Positions 42,298-49,916 of a DNA stretch of 64,000 nucleotides are shown one piece after another. This DNA comes from Nocardia sp. NRRL S-836 (lineage in GTDB: Bacteria; Actinomycetota; Actinomycetes; Mycobacteriales; Pseudonocardiaceae), in the NCBI RefSeq assembly GCF_001279525.1, contig NZ_LGDY01000101.1, positions 62,001-126,000 on the forward strand, in the 5' to 3' direction. The translations under genes and the position numbers were made by a program. Below the pieces are notes generated by a model. That model searched no databases. It had not been told where the DNA came from and worked only from the letters and a program-made list of their open reading frames with translations. The first letter of the stretch is position 1; the number at the start of each line of letters is the position of its first letter.

Positions 42298-43578
42298 GTG
42301 ACGACGACTGCGAACGTGAGCGACGTGGAGGCGGCCGCGCTGGCCGCCGTGGACGAGGCCGCCATCGGCCGGATGTTGCTGGAACTGCTGGAGGTTCCGA
42401 GCGTGACGGGCAGTGCGGCGGAGTCCGAGCTCCAGCACGTGCTGGCCCGCCGCCTGGAGCACCTGGACCTCGACGTCGACCTGTGGCCGATGGACCTGCC
42501 GGAGCTGAGATCGGACCCCCGCTTCCCCGGCGGCGAGGCGCCCCGCACCGAGGCCTGGGGCCTGGTCGGTGAGACCCGGCGGCGCGGCGACGGGCCGACG
42601 CTGGTGTTGCAGGGGCACGTCGACGTCGTCCCGCCCGGTGACCTCGCGCGGTGGGAGGGCGACCCGTTCCGGCCGCGCATCACCGGCGACGTGGTCCACG
42701 CGCGCGGCGCGTGCGACATGAAGGCCGGCGTGGTGGCGATCGTGGCGGCCCTCGACGCGATCAGGGCGGCGGGCACGTCGTTGCGCGGTCAGGTGGCGGC
42801 GCACTTCGTCGTCAGCGAGGAGGACGGCGGGCTCGGGGCGTTCGGCACGTTGCGCCGCGGCCACACCGGTGACGCCTGCATCATCACCGAACCGACCGGC
42901 GGCGTGCTCATGACCGCCAACGCCGGTGCGCTCACCTTCCGCATCGAGGTGCCCGGCCGGGCCACGCACGGCAGCACGAGGTACGCGGGCGTGAGCGCGA
43001 TCGACGCCTACCTGCCCATCCACCAGGCACTCGCCCGTCTGGAAGCACGCCGCAACGCCGGCGCCGACCCGCTGATGTCGGACTACCCGATCCCGTACCC
43101 GCTGTCGGTCGGCACGGTACGGGCCGGTGACTGGGCCAGCAGCGTGCCGGACCTGCTGGTGGCGGAGGGAAGGCTCGGTGTCCGGCTGGGCGAGGACCCC
43201 GCGCAGGCCCGTGCCGAACTGGAGCTGTGCGTGGCCGAAGCGTGCGCGGCCGACCCGTGGTTGCGCTCCCACCCCGCCGTCGTGACGTGGCCGGGAGGGC
43301 AGTTCGCCAGCGGCCGGCTGGCGGCGGGACATCCGCTGGCCGCACTGGTCGGAGCCGCCCACGCCGACGTGACCGGCAGCGTCCGTCCCGTGGAACGAGG
43401 CGCCCCGTACGGCAGCGACCTGCGGCTGTACGCCGAGGCGGGCATCCCCACGCTGCAGTACGGGCCCGGCGACGTGCGCCTCGCCCACGGCCCCGCGGAA
43501 CAGGTCGCCGTGAGCGAGGTCGTCACCGTCACGCGAGCGCTGGTGCTCGCGACCCTGCGCACGGTCGGCTGCGACTAG
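42298..43578 (+). CDS. M20-family peptidase (ArgE/DapE-like)
   Basis: 426 aa, GTG start. Zinc sites: LQGHVDVVPPG (His and catalytic Asp), HARGACDMKAG (bridging Asp), VVSEEDGGLGA (catalytic Glu and ligand Glu), ITEPTG and a C-terminal YGPGDVRLAHGPAEQV (His). Dimerisation-lid segment at about 205-320. It would remove acyl groups from amino acids or cleave small peptides; exact substrate unknown. No signal peptide. It stands alone, converging on the cellulase gene. Confidence 0.9.
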   Translation: MTTTANVSDVEAAALAAVDEAAIGRMLLELLEVPSVTGSAAESELQHVLARRLEHLDLDVDLWPMDLPELRSDPRFPGGEAPRTEAWGLVGETRRRGDGPTLVLQGHVDVVPPGDLARWEGDPFRPRITGDVVHARGACDMKAGVVAIVAALDAIRAAGTSLRGQVAAHFVVSEEDGGLGAFGTLRRGHTGDACIITEPTGGVLMTANAGALTFRIEVPGRATHGSTRYAGVSAIDAYLPIHQALARLEARRNAGADPLMSDYPIPYPLSVGTVRAGDWASSVPDLLVAEGRLGVRLGEDPAQARAELELCVAEACAADPWLRSHPAVVTWPGGQFASGRLAAGHPLAALVGAAHADVTGSVRPVERGAPYGSDLRLYAEAGIPTLQYGPGDVRLAHGPAEQVAVSEVVTVTRALVLATLRTVGCD

Positions 43579-43596
43579 CCGCCCGCGCGCCGCGGC

Positions 43597-44346
43597 TCAG
43601 CCGCTGACCGAGGCGGAGAAGTTGTCGACCGCCAGGCCGGCACCGCCGTTCCACGGCTCGAACCCGGCCTGGATGCTGGTCAGGTACCAGGAGCTGGTGA
43701 TCGCACCGCGGTTGCGCACGTCGTTGACGAAGTCCAGCACGTTGAACGACCAGGAGTTGATCGGCGACGGCGCGACGTAGGAGATCACGTTGTTGGAACC
43801 GTTGCTGCCGCGCCACACCTGCCAGCTGCGGCCGCCGACGTTGGTCGTGCCGACGACGCTGCCGATGGGCTGGATCGAGCCCTGGCGGTTGAACCAGATC
43901 ATGATCTCCATCTGGTTCACGCCGTTCGTCTTCGGCGTGGGGTCGAGCCAGATGTCGTACGCGGCGTCGTAGGTGCCTCCGGCGTACCGGTAGTTGATCG
44001 ACGACGTGGCGCTGCGGATCCGGCTCACCTGCATCGGCAGGGTCGAGCCGGGGGAGCAGTTGGTGTAGTGGCAGCCGAGGAACACCGACGGGTACGACAC
44101 CGGCGCCCCGTTGGTCGGTGCCGAGCCCTGCTGCCTGGTGATCTGGAAGCCGGACGACGTGACGTTGATGCACTGCTGCGCCGAGGTGCCCCACCGGTTG
44201 TTCTGGACCACGTAACGGCCCTGGATGGTGGTCGACCCGTACTGGTCGCAGATGGTCACGTCGGCTTGTGCTGGACCCGCTGTCGCGACGAACGTGCTCG
44301 CGACCAGCAGGCCGGCGGCGATGACGGCACGGATGGTCCTTCGCAT
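43597..44346 (-). CDS. Secreted GH12 endoglucanase
   Basis: 249 aa, ATG with AGGAG upstream. Signal peptide of ~28 residues (AVIAAGLLVASTFVATAGPA...). GH12 fold: YVVQNNRWGTSAQQCINV, AYDIWLDP, NQMEIMIWFNR with the nucleophile Glu (MEIMIW), and the acid/base Glu in QAGFEPWNGGAGL. Catalytic-domain-only form without a cellulose-binding module. Acts on cellulose or mixed-linkage glucan outside the cell. A perfect CebR-type operator lies 23 nt upstream, so cellobiose-responsive control is likely. Confidence 0.9.
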   Translation of the reverse strand: MRRTIRAVIAAGLLVASTFVATAGPAQADVTICDQYGSTTIQGRYVVQNNRWGTSAQQCINVTSSGFQITRQQGSAPTNGAPVSYPSVFLGCHYTNCSPGSTLPMQVSRIRSATSSINYRYAGGTYDAAYDIWLDPTPKTNGVNQMEIMIWFNRQGSIQPIGSVVGTTNVGGRSWQVWRGSNGSNNVISYVAPSPINSWSFNVLDFVNDVRNRGAITSSWYLTSIQAGFEPWNGGAGLAVDNFSASVSG

Positions 44347-44367
44347 GGTGACTCCTATGGCAAGGTT

Positions 44368-44383
44368 CTGGGAGCGCTCCCAG
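44368..44383. promoter_or_regulatory. CebR-type operator before the cellulase gene
   Basis: Perfect 16-bp palindrome CTGGGAGCGCTCCCAG; its core TGGGAGCGCTCCCA is the operator described for the cellulose/cellobiose repressor CebR in Streptomyces. Confidence 0.8.
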
Positions 44384-44511
44384 GGTACCGGGGTGTCAAC
44401 GGTCGCGCTGATTGCGCACGCCGCTCACCTCGGCTTTTGCCATTCGAACAGCGCTGGTGCGTTGAACGACGAACACCGTCGGCGAGCCGCGTTCGACGCC
44501 TGCCGCAAACA

Positions 44512-44557
44512 CCACACCGGCCCTGTTCGACGCGTGGGTCGAACAGGGCCGGTGTGG
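44512..44557 (-). terminator. Strong terminator of the BMP gene
   Basis: Perfect 20-bp arms (44512-44531, 44538-44557) with 6-nt loop, downstream of the minus-strand BMP gene. Confidence 0.85.
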
Positions 44558-44604
44558 TCGGAGGTGGTTCGATCAAGCGCTGGCAGCTGAGAAAGAGGCA
44601 GCGG

Positions 44605-45753
44605 CTACGGCTGGTCGGCGACCTTGATCTTGCCCTCGATGATCTGCGCCTTGTAGGCCTCCAGGATGCCCTTGAGCCGGTCGTCGATCTTGCCGCCGGA
44701 CGTGGCGTACCCGACGCCGTCCACCTTGAGGTCGAACACCTTCGGCAGCGACCCGAGGTCGTTCTTCGCGGCGGCGCGGTAGAAGTCGTACACCGCGACG
44801 TCGACCCGCTTGAGGCTGGACGCGACGATGACGTCCCTGGTGTTCGCGAGGGCCGGCTGGTTGTACTGGTCGGCGTCGCAGCCGATCGCCAGCACGCCCG
44901 CCTGCTTCACGGCGGAGAACACGCCGATGCCGGACGCGCCGGCGGCCGGGTAGAGGACGTCGGCGCCCTTCTCGATCAGGCCCTTCGCGACCTCCTGGCC
45001 CTTCGGCGGGTCCTGGAAACCGGTGAAGTCGCCGGCCGGGGTGATGTACTTCTTGTCCACCTGGACCTTCGGCGCCGCCGTGCGCGCGCCCTGGGCGTAG
45101 CCGGCCTCGAACTTCTGGATCAACGGGATGTCCACGCCGCCGACGAAGCCCACGTGGCACTTCTTGCTCTGGTACGCGGCGACGACACCGGCCAGGAACG
45201 CGCCCTCCTGCTCGGCGAACACCAGCGGCGTCACGTTGGCCGCACCGTCCACAGCGGAGTCCACGAGTCCGAAGCGGACGTTCGGGAACTCCGGCGCGAC
45301 GACCTTCAGCGACTCGGTGTAGGCGAAGCCGACACCGACGATCGGGTTGAAGCCCTGGGCCGCGAGCTGGCGCAACCGGGTCTGCTTGGCCGCCTCGTCC
45401 TCGTTCGGGGCGGCGGACAGCTCACGGGTGTTCTCCTTGCGCACCCCGAGCTCCTTGATCGCCCGGTCGAAGCCGGCGGCGGCGAGGTCGTTGAACGACG
45501 CGTCGCCGCGGCCGCCGATGTCGTAGGCCAGGCCGATCTTGAGCGCGCTGCCGTCGATCTTCTCGCCGGCGGCGGCGCTGGTGCTCGACGTGGCGGGTGC
45601 GGTGGGCGGCGTCGCGAGCTCGCACGCGCCGCCGGTGGCGGTGTTCGTCGACCCGGTGCCGCCACCCCCTGAGTCCTTCGCGCAGGCGCTCAGCACCATG
45701 AGGCTGGACAACGCGATCGCGGCAACTGCGGTGCCACGCGTACGACGGCGCAC
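44605..45753 (-). CDS. BMP-family substrate-binding lipoprotein
   Basis: 382 aa from GTG 45753 (GGGAGGAACG upstream). Type II signal with lipobox LSAC, then a Gly/Ser/Thr linker and the BMP/PnrA domain: KIGLAYDIGGRGDASFNDLA, GFNPIVGVGFAYTESLKVVA, CHVGFVGGVDIPLIQKFEAG, VLYPAAGASGIGVFSAVKQA. Related proteins deliver nucleosides to an ABC transporter. No transporter genes for it are adjacent on the window, so it may work with one encoded elsewhere. A LacI-type palindrome lies ~95 nt upstream. Confidence 0.9.
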   Translation of the reverse strand: MRRRTRGTAVAAIALSSLMVLSACAKDSGGGGTGSTNTATGGACELATPPTAPATSSTSAAAGEKIDGSALKIGLAYDIGGRGDASFNDLAAAGFDRAIKELGVRKENTRELSAAPNEDEAAKQTRLRQLAAQGFNPIVGVGFAYTESLKVVAPEFPNVRFGLVDSAVDGAANVTPLVFAEQEGAFLAGVVAAYQSKKCHVGFVGGVDIPLIQKFEAGYAQGARTAAPKVQVDKKYITPAGDFTGFQDPPKGQEVAKGLIEKGADVLYPAAGASGIGVFSAVKQAGVLAIGCDADQYNQPALANTRDVIVASSLKRVDVAVYDFYRAAAKNDLGSLPKVFDLKVDGVGYATSGGKIDDRLKGILEAYKAQIIEGKIKVADQP

Positions 45754-45844
45754 GGGTCGTTCCTCCCTGCTCAGCAAGCAGACCCCGGCGGCGGGTGCCG
45801 GGGCCACTAGCGACGGACGGTACCTCGCGCTCCGATCGAACCGT

Positions 45845-45856
45845 GTGAGCGCTCAC
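45845..45856. promoter_or_regulatory. LacI-type palindrome before the BMP gene
   Basis: GTGAGCGCTCAC, a perfect 12-bp palindrome of the same GAGCGCT class as those before the GH127 and GH12 genes. Confidence 0.55.
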
Positions 45857-45878
45857 CTGGTGGGACCGGCGGAGCCGG

Positions 45879-46436
45879 TCAGCGGACCGGGCTGATCCCC
45901 GCCACGGCCAGCGCGAACAGCCGGTCTGCCGCGGCGGCCGGGTCCTGGTGGTGCTCGGTGACCGTCACGATCCCGACGATCAACGTGATCAGCTCGACGA
46001 CCGTGACGTCCGCCGCCACCGCACCGTCCCGCACTGCCCGGTGCAGCAACGGCAGCGCCGCCTCCTCAAGCGCCGTGGCGCAGGAGTTCTGGTGCACCGG
46101 GTCGCCCTCGTAGGCCAGGGCGGTGGCAAGTCCTTTCGCGGCAACGCAGTACGTGACCACCTCGGTCAGCCACGCGAGCAGCACCGCCCTGCTGTCGCCC
46201 GTCCCGGCCAGCTCGCGCGCCCGCTCGCACAGCGCCTCGATCCGGTGCCGGGACACGGCTTCCAGCAGCGCGTGCCGGGTGGGGAAGTGGCGGCGCACGG
46301 TCGCCGATCCCACGCCGGCGACGCGGGCGATCTGTTCGAGCGACGCGGCGGCGCCGTGCTCGGCGACCTCCTGCTCGGCCACGGCGAGGATCCGCTCGTG
46401 GTTGCGGCGGGCGTCGGCACGCTGGCGATCGGCCAT
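45879..46436 (-). CDS. TetR-family transcriptional regulator
   Basis: 185 aa. HTH at about 12-60: RRNHERILAVAEQEVAEHGA, LEQIARVAGVGSATVRRHFP, TRHALLEAVSRHRI. C-terminal domain of the SBP/TetR_C type. Divergent from the NmrA-type gene across two GGCGG palindromes, so it very likely represses it and itself. Confidence 0.9.
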   Translation of the reverse strand: MADRQRADARRNHERILAVAEQEVAEHGAAASLEQIARVAGVGSATVRRHFPTRHALLEAVSRHRIEALCERARELAGTGDSRAVLLAWLTEVVTYCVAAKGLATALAYEGDPVHQNSCATALEEAALPLLHRAVRDGAVAADVTVVELITLIVGIVTVTEHHQDPAAAADRLFALAVAGISPVR

Positions 46437-46457
46437 GTCAACCTCGTGCTTGCTAAG

Positions 46458-46511
46458 TGGCGGGGTCCGCCATATCGTAGCGAACGGATAAACGGCGGGC
46501 CCCGCCGTTTA
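46458..46511. promoter_or_regulatory. Two palindromic TetR operators
   Basis: A 23-bp perfect palindrome with one centre base (46489-46511; arms TAAACGGCGGG and complement) and a related one, TGGCGG-GGT-CCGCCA (46458-46472). Both lie between the divergent tetR and nmrA-type genes. Confidence 0.75.
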
Positions 46512-46534
46512 CGTTTCCGCTGTTGAGGAGAGAC

Positions 46535-47428
46535 ATGTCCGCACCAGTGCTGGTGACAGGAGCGACCGGCAAGCAGGGTGGCGCGGCCGTTCGCGCGCTG
46601 AGCGCGGCAGGCGTCCCGGTGCGCGCGTTGGTCCGCGACCCGGACGCCGAACGTGCCCAGGCCCTGGGCGTCGAGCTCGTCGCCGGCGACCTGACCGACC
46701 GCGGGTCGCTGGACCGCGCCGCGAAGGGCGTCCGCGCGGTGTTCTCCGTGCAGATGCCGCCGTTCACCGGGACCGGCTTCGACTTCGACGGCGAGGTCGC
46801 CCAGGCTGTCAACCTCATGGAAGCCGCGCTGGAACAGGGCGTGCCGCAGTTCATCCAGACGACCGTCGACGGCGCGGGTCAGCACACCGCGGACGAGCGC
46901 TACCCGACCTGGAGCGCGTCCATGAACGCCAAGGCCGCGATCGCCGACCGGGTCCGCACGGCCGGGTTCGACCGCTGGACGTTGCTCAAGCCCGGCTTCT
47001 TCATGGAGAACTTCCTGCCCTCGGCCGGTTTCCTGTTCCCGCGCGGCGTCGAGGGCGGGCTGGTGAGCGTGCTGAAGCCCACCACCCGGCTGTCCCTGGT
47101 CGCGGTGCGCGACATCGGCACGGCGGTGGCGGCCGCCGTCGCGGAGCCGGACCGGTTCGACCGCGTCGAGCTGGAGCTCGCGGGCGACCACCTGTCCATG
47201 GCCGAGATCGCCGCCGTCCTCTCCGAGGTGCTCGGCACCGGACTGTCCGCACCGGACATGACGGTCGAGCAGGCGCGCGCCGCCGGGATGCCGGAGATGG
47301 GCGCCGACCACGACCGGATGAACGAGACCGGCATGGCCGGCCGTCCTGAGTTCGCCGTGCGGCTCGGTCTGCCGCTCACCCGGTTCGCCGAGTGGGCCCG
47401 GGACCAGTCCGACGCGTTGCGGCGCTGA
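46535..47428 (+). CDS. NmrA/HSCARG-family NAD(P)-binding protein
   Basis: 297 aa from ATG 46535 (GAGGAGAG upstream). Rossmann motif VTGATGKQGGAAVRAL (GxxGxxG), then VRDPDAERAQALGVELVAGD, the atypical-SDR pattern of NmrA-type redox sensors and quinone reductases (QOR2-like). The usual Tyr-x3-Lys is absent: FIQTTVDGAGQHTADERY stands there instead. It could reduce quinones or act as a sensor of NADP state. TetR controls it by the operators at 46458-46511. Confidence 0.85.
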   Translation: MSAPVLVTGATGKQGGAAVRALSAAGVPVRALVRDPDAERAQALGVELVAGDLTDRGSLDRAAKGVRAVFSVQMPPFTGTGFDFDGEVAQAVNLMEAALEQGVPQFIQTTVDGAGQHTADERYPTWSASMNAKAAIADRVRTAGFDRWTLLKPGFFMENFLPSAGFLFPRGVEGGLVSVLKPTTRLSLVAVRDIGTAVAAAVAEPDRFDRVELELAGDHLSMAEIAAVLSEVLGTGLSAPDMTVEQARAAGMPEMGADHDRMNETGMAGRPEFAVRLGLPLTRFAEWARDQSDALRR

Positions 47429-47431
47429 CGG

Positions 47432-48793
47432 TCACGGGCAGGGCGCGAACAACCGCCGGGTGCCCGGACCGCTGTAAGCGGCGCGGTCGGTGAACCGGCA
47501 GCCGAAGTCGGGTGCCGCCACGGCAGCACGGTCGCCGATCACGTCACCGGCGGGCTTCTTCCCGTGCTCGGTCCACGCCACGAGGTCGTTCCACGCCGCA
47601 CCCGCCTCGGCCGGTGAGAACTCGCAGTGGGCCACCGTGCGGACCGCCCGCTGCACCAGCCACCCCGACTGACCGGTGCGGGCGGCGTCGGCGCGGTAGT
47701 CCTGCTCCATCGAGAACGGGACGAAGAGGTCGCCCAGCCCGTGCAGGGACAGCACCGGAACGCCCGGCCGGCCGGCGATCCGCGGCACCTCGGTGAGCGC
47801 GGGGGACAGGCGGGTGCGCCAGTCGCGTGGCGCCACCCGCTGCACCTCGCGGTCGAGGTCGACCGGTGAGTTCGGCCGGTAGCGCGTGCCGAGGTTGGTG
47901 GCCAGCCGTCCGGGGTCCAGCGCGAGCGGGGCGTCGTCGGCCGGTGGCGTCGCGAGACCGAACAGGAAGTCCTTCCAGTACGCGAAAGCGGGTGTCGCAC
48001 CGGGGCGTGGGCCGCCGCTGCGGTCGACCACGACCGAGCGGAACTGGGCACCGCGGCCGGTCACGGTGTCCGGGCCGCCGGGGACGAGGGTGCTCAGCCC
48101 GAGCGCGTCCTGGATGCGCGGGACGACCGCGGTCAGGTAGTCGGCGGGCACCGGGTAGGAGCCGATCCCGGAGAGCGCCTGCGCCGTCAGCTGGTAGTCG
48201 AGGAAGAAGTCGAACAGCTCGTGGTCACCGAGCACGCCGCACATCGGCAGCGCGCCGTCGTAGAAGCCGGGGTACTGCTCCAGCGACCGGCCGATGACGT
48301 GCCCGCCCATCGACACCCCGGCGATGAGGACCTGCCTGGGCTTGGCGACCAGGCGGCCGAAGTGCTCGGCCAGGTCACGCGTCGCCGTGACACCGGCGCG
48401 GACGTCGTAGCCGTTGGTGTAGTAGGAGGACGCGGCCCAGGCGTAGCCCTGGGCGAGCATCCTGGTGCGCAGGCCGAAGGCCGGCGGGTCGACCGTGAGC
48501 ACCGTGCCGGTGCCGCGGTAGCCGTGCGCCCACATGGCCAGCCGGCCGTTCCACCTCGCGGGCACCTCGACGGTGTAGGCCGAGTGCCGGTGGATGCCCT
48601 GCAACACCCTCGTCGGCCGGCCGTCGACCACCTCCGGTGCCAGCGGCGGGTTGTCGACGGTGTGGCCGGGCAGCGGCTGGTCATCGGGAACCCGGTGGTC
48701 GATCCCCGGCACGGCCTGCGGTTCGGCCACCGCGGGCGCGCCACCGGCGAGGAGGACCAGCCCCAGCAACGACACCACGAGCCGCTTGCGCAT
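47432..48793 (-). CDS. Secreted alpha/beta hydrolase
   Basis: 453 aa from ATG 48793 (GGAGGTG upstream). Signal peptide of ~23 residues (RKRLVVSLLGLVLLAGGAPA). Nucleophile elbow GVSMGGHV (about 158), oxyanion region WAHGYRGTG, C-terminal His in VLSLHGLGDLFVPFSMEQDY and a further VAHCEFSPAE. This is the pattern of large extracellular peptidase/tannase-like hydrolases; substrate open. Ends 4 bases after the NmrA-type gene's stop. Divergent from an HTH regulator with a 16-bp repeat array between. Confidence 0.8.
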   Translation of the reverse strand: MRKRLVVSLLGLVLLAGGAPAVAEPQAVPGIDHRVPDDQPLPGHTVDNPPLAPEVVDGRPTRVLQGIHRHSAYTVEVPARWNGRLAMWAHGYRGTGTVLTVDPPAFGLRTRMLAQGYAWAASSYYTNGYDVRAGVTATRDLAEHFGRLVAKPRQVLIAGVSMGGHVIGRSLEQYPGFYDGALPMCGVLGDHELFDFFLDYQLTAQALSGIGSYPVPADYLTAVVPRIQDALGLSTLVPGGPDTVTGRGAQFRSVVVDRSGGPRPGATPAFAYWKDFLFGLATPPADDAPLALDPGRLATNLGTRYRPNSPVDLDREVQRVAPRDWRTRLSPALTEVPRIAGRPGVPVLSLHGLGDLFVPFSMEQDYRADAARTGQSGWLVQRAVRTVAHCEFSPAEAGAAWNDLVAWTEHGKKPAGDVIGDRAAVAAPDFGCRFTDRAAYSGPGTRRLFAPCP

Positions 48794-48892
48794 GCCACAC
48801 CTCCGTTGGCCACCATGCCGGTTCATTCCACCCCGGCGGAGTAGTCGTGGTCACCCTCCCAACGGGCGAATGAGCGGAGGACGCCGGCCCTG

Positions 48893-48956
48893 CACATCCC
48901 TGGCCATGCACATCCCTGGCCGTGCATATCCCTGGCCGTGCATATCCCTGCCTGGG
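48893..48956. repeat. Four 16-bp direct repeats in a regulator promoter
   Basis: CACATCCCTGGCCATG (48893), CACATCCCTGGCCGTG (48909), CATATCCCTGGCCGTG (48925) and a degenerate CATATCCCTGCCTGGG (48941), head to tail, ending 38 nt before the HTH gene's ATG. Confidence 0.85.
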
Positions 48957-48994
48957 AGAGGTAACGCTCCCGGAACCGGCACATACTCGGACGC

Positions 48995-49879
48995 ATGAGC
49001 GGAACTGCACGGCTGGGGGACTTCCTCAGGACGCGGCGCTCGCAGCTGCGTCCCGAGGACGTCGGCGTGCCGACCTACGGCGACCGGCGCCGCGTCCCCG
49101 GCCTGCGACGGGAGGAACTGGCGCGGCTCGCCGGCGTGAGCAGCTCCTACTACACCCGGCTGGAACAGGGGCATTCGCCGAGCGCCTCACCCGAGGTCCT
49201 CGACGCGCTCGCCGGCGCCCTGCGGCTCGACGACGCCGAACGCCAGCACCTGCACGCACTGGCCAGACCGGCGAGACAGGCCAGTCGACCCCGCAGGCCG
49301 GCGCCGGAACGCGTCAGCGAGGCGACCGCCCAGCTGCTCGACGCGCTGGCGAACGTCCCCGCGATCGTGCTCGGCCGCCGCAGCGACGTGCTCGCCTGGA
49401 ACGGCCTGGGACACGCGCTGTTCGCCGGTCACCTCGACTTCCACGCGGTACAGGCTCCATGCCGCCCCAACATGGCCCGGTTGGTGTTCCTCGACCCGCA
49501 CACCCGCGAGCTCTACGCGGACTGGCCGGGCAAGGCCAGGGCGGTGGTCGGCAACCTGCGCCTGATGGCGGGACAGCACCCCGACGACGCCGCCCTGCAC
49601 GAGCTCGTGGGACAGCTCAGCGCGACCAGCACCGAGTTCGCCTCGATGTGGGCCGACCACCGCGTCCGGACGTGCACCACCGCCGAGCACACGATGAGGC
49701 ATCCGCTGGTCGGCCCGCTGACCGTCACGCAGCAGACCCTGAGCACCGGACCGGGCCCGTCCGTCGTGGTCGCCACCGCGGCGGCCGGTTCACCGTCGCA
49801 CACCACGCTGACCCTGCTCGCCCAAGCCACGGCACCGAACACCCCGCTCCGGCCGGTGGACCGGGTGTGCGGCAGCTGA
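48995..49879 (+). CDS. MmyB-like XRE-family regulator
   Basis: 294 aa. N-terminal HTH (RVPGLRREELARLAGVSSSY, YTRLEQGHSPSASPEVLDAL) and C-terminal MmyB-like ligand domain (about 95-275, VLGRRSDVLAWNGLGHALFA, NMARLVFLDPHTRELYADWP). Such regulators bind a fatty-acid-like ligand and commonly control one divergent gene. The four 16-bp repeats upstream are the obvious candidate for its binding site. The divergent secreted hydrolase may be the target. Confidence 0.9.
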   Translation: MSGTARLGDFLRTRRSQLRPEDVGVPTYGDRRRVPGLRREELARLAGVSSSYYTRLEQGHSPSASPEVLDALAGALRLDDAERQHLHALARPARQASRPRRPAPERVSEATAQLLDALANVPAIVLGRRSDVLAWNGLGHALFAGHLDFHAVQAPCRPNMARLVFLDPHTRELYADWPGKARAVVGNLRLMAGQHPDDAALHELVGQLSATSTEFASMWADHRVRTCTTAEHTMRHPLVGPLTVTQQTLSTGPGPSVVVATAAAGSPSHTTLTLLAQATAPNTPLRPVDRVCGS

Positions 49880-49916
49880 CTCCCGGCGTGGCGTTCGTCA
49901 ACGCACGGCGGACTGG

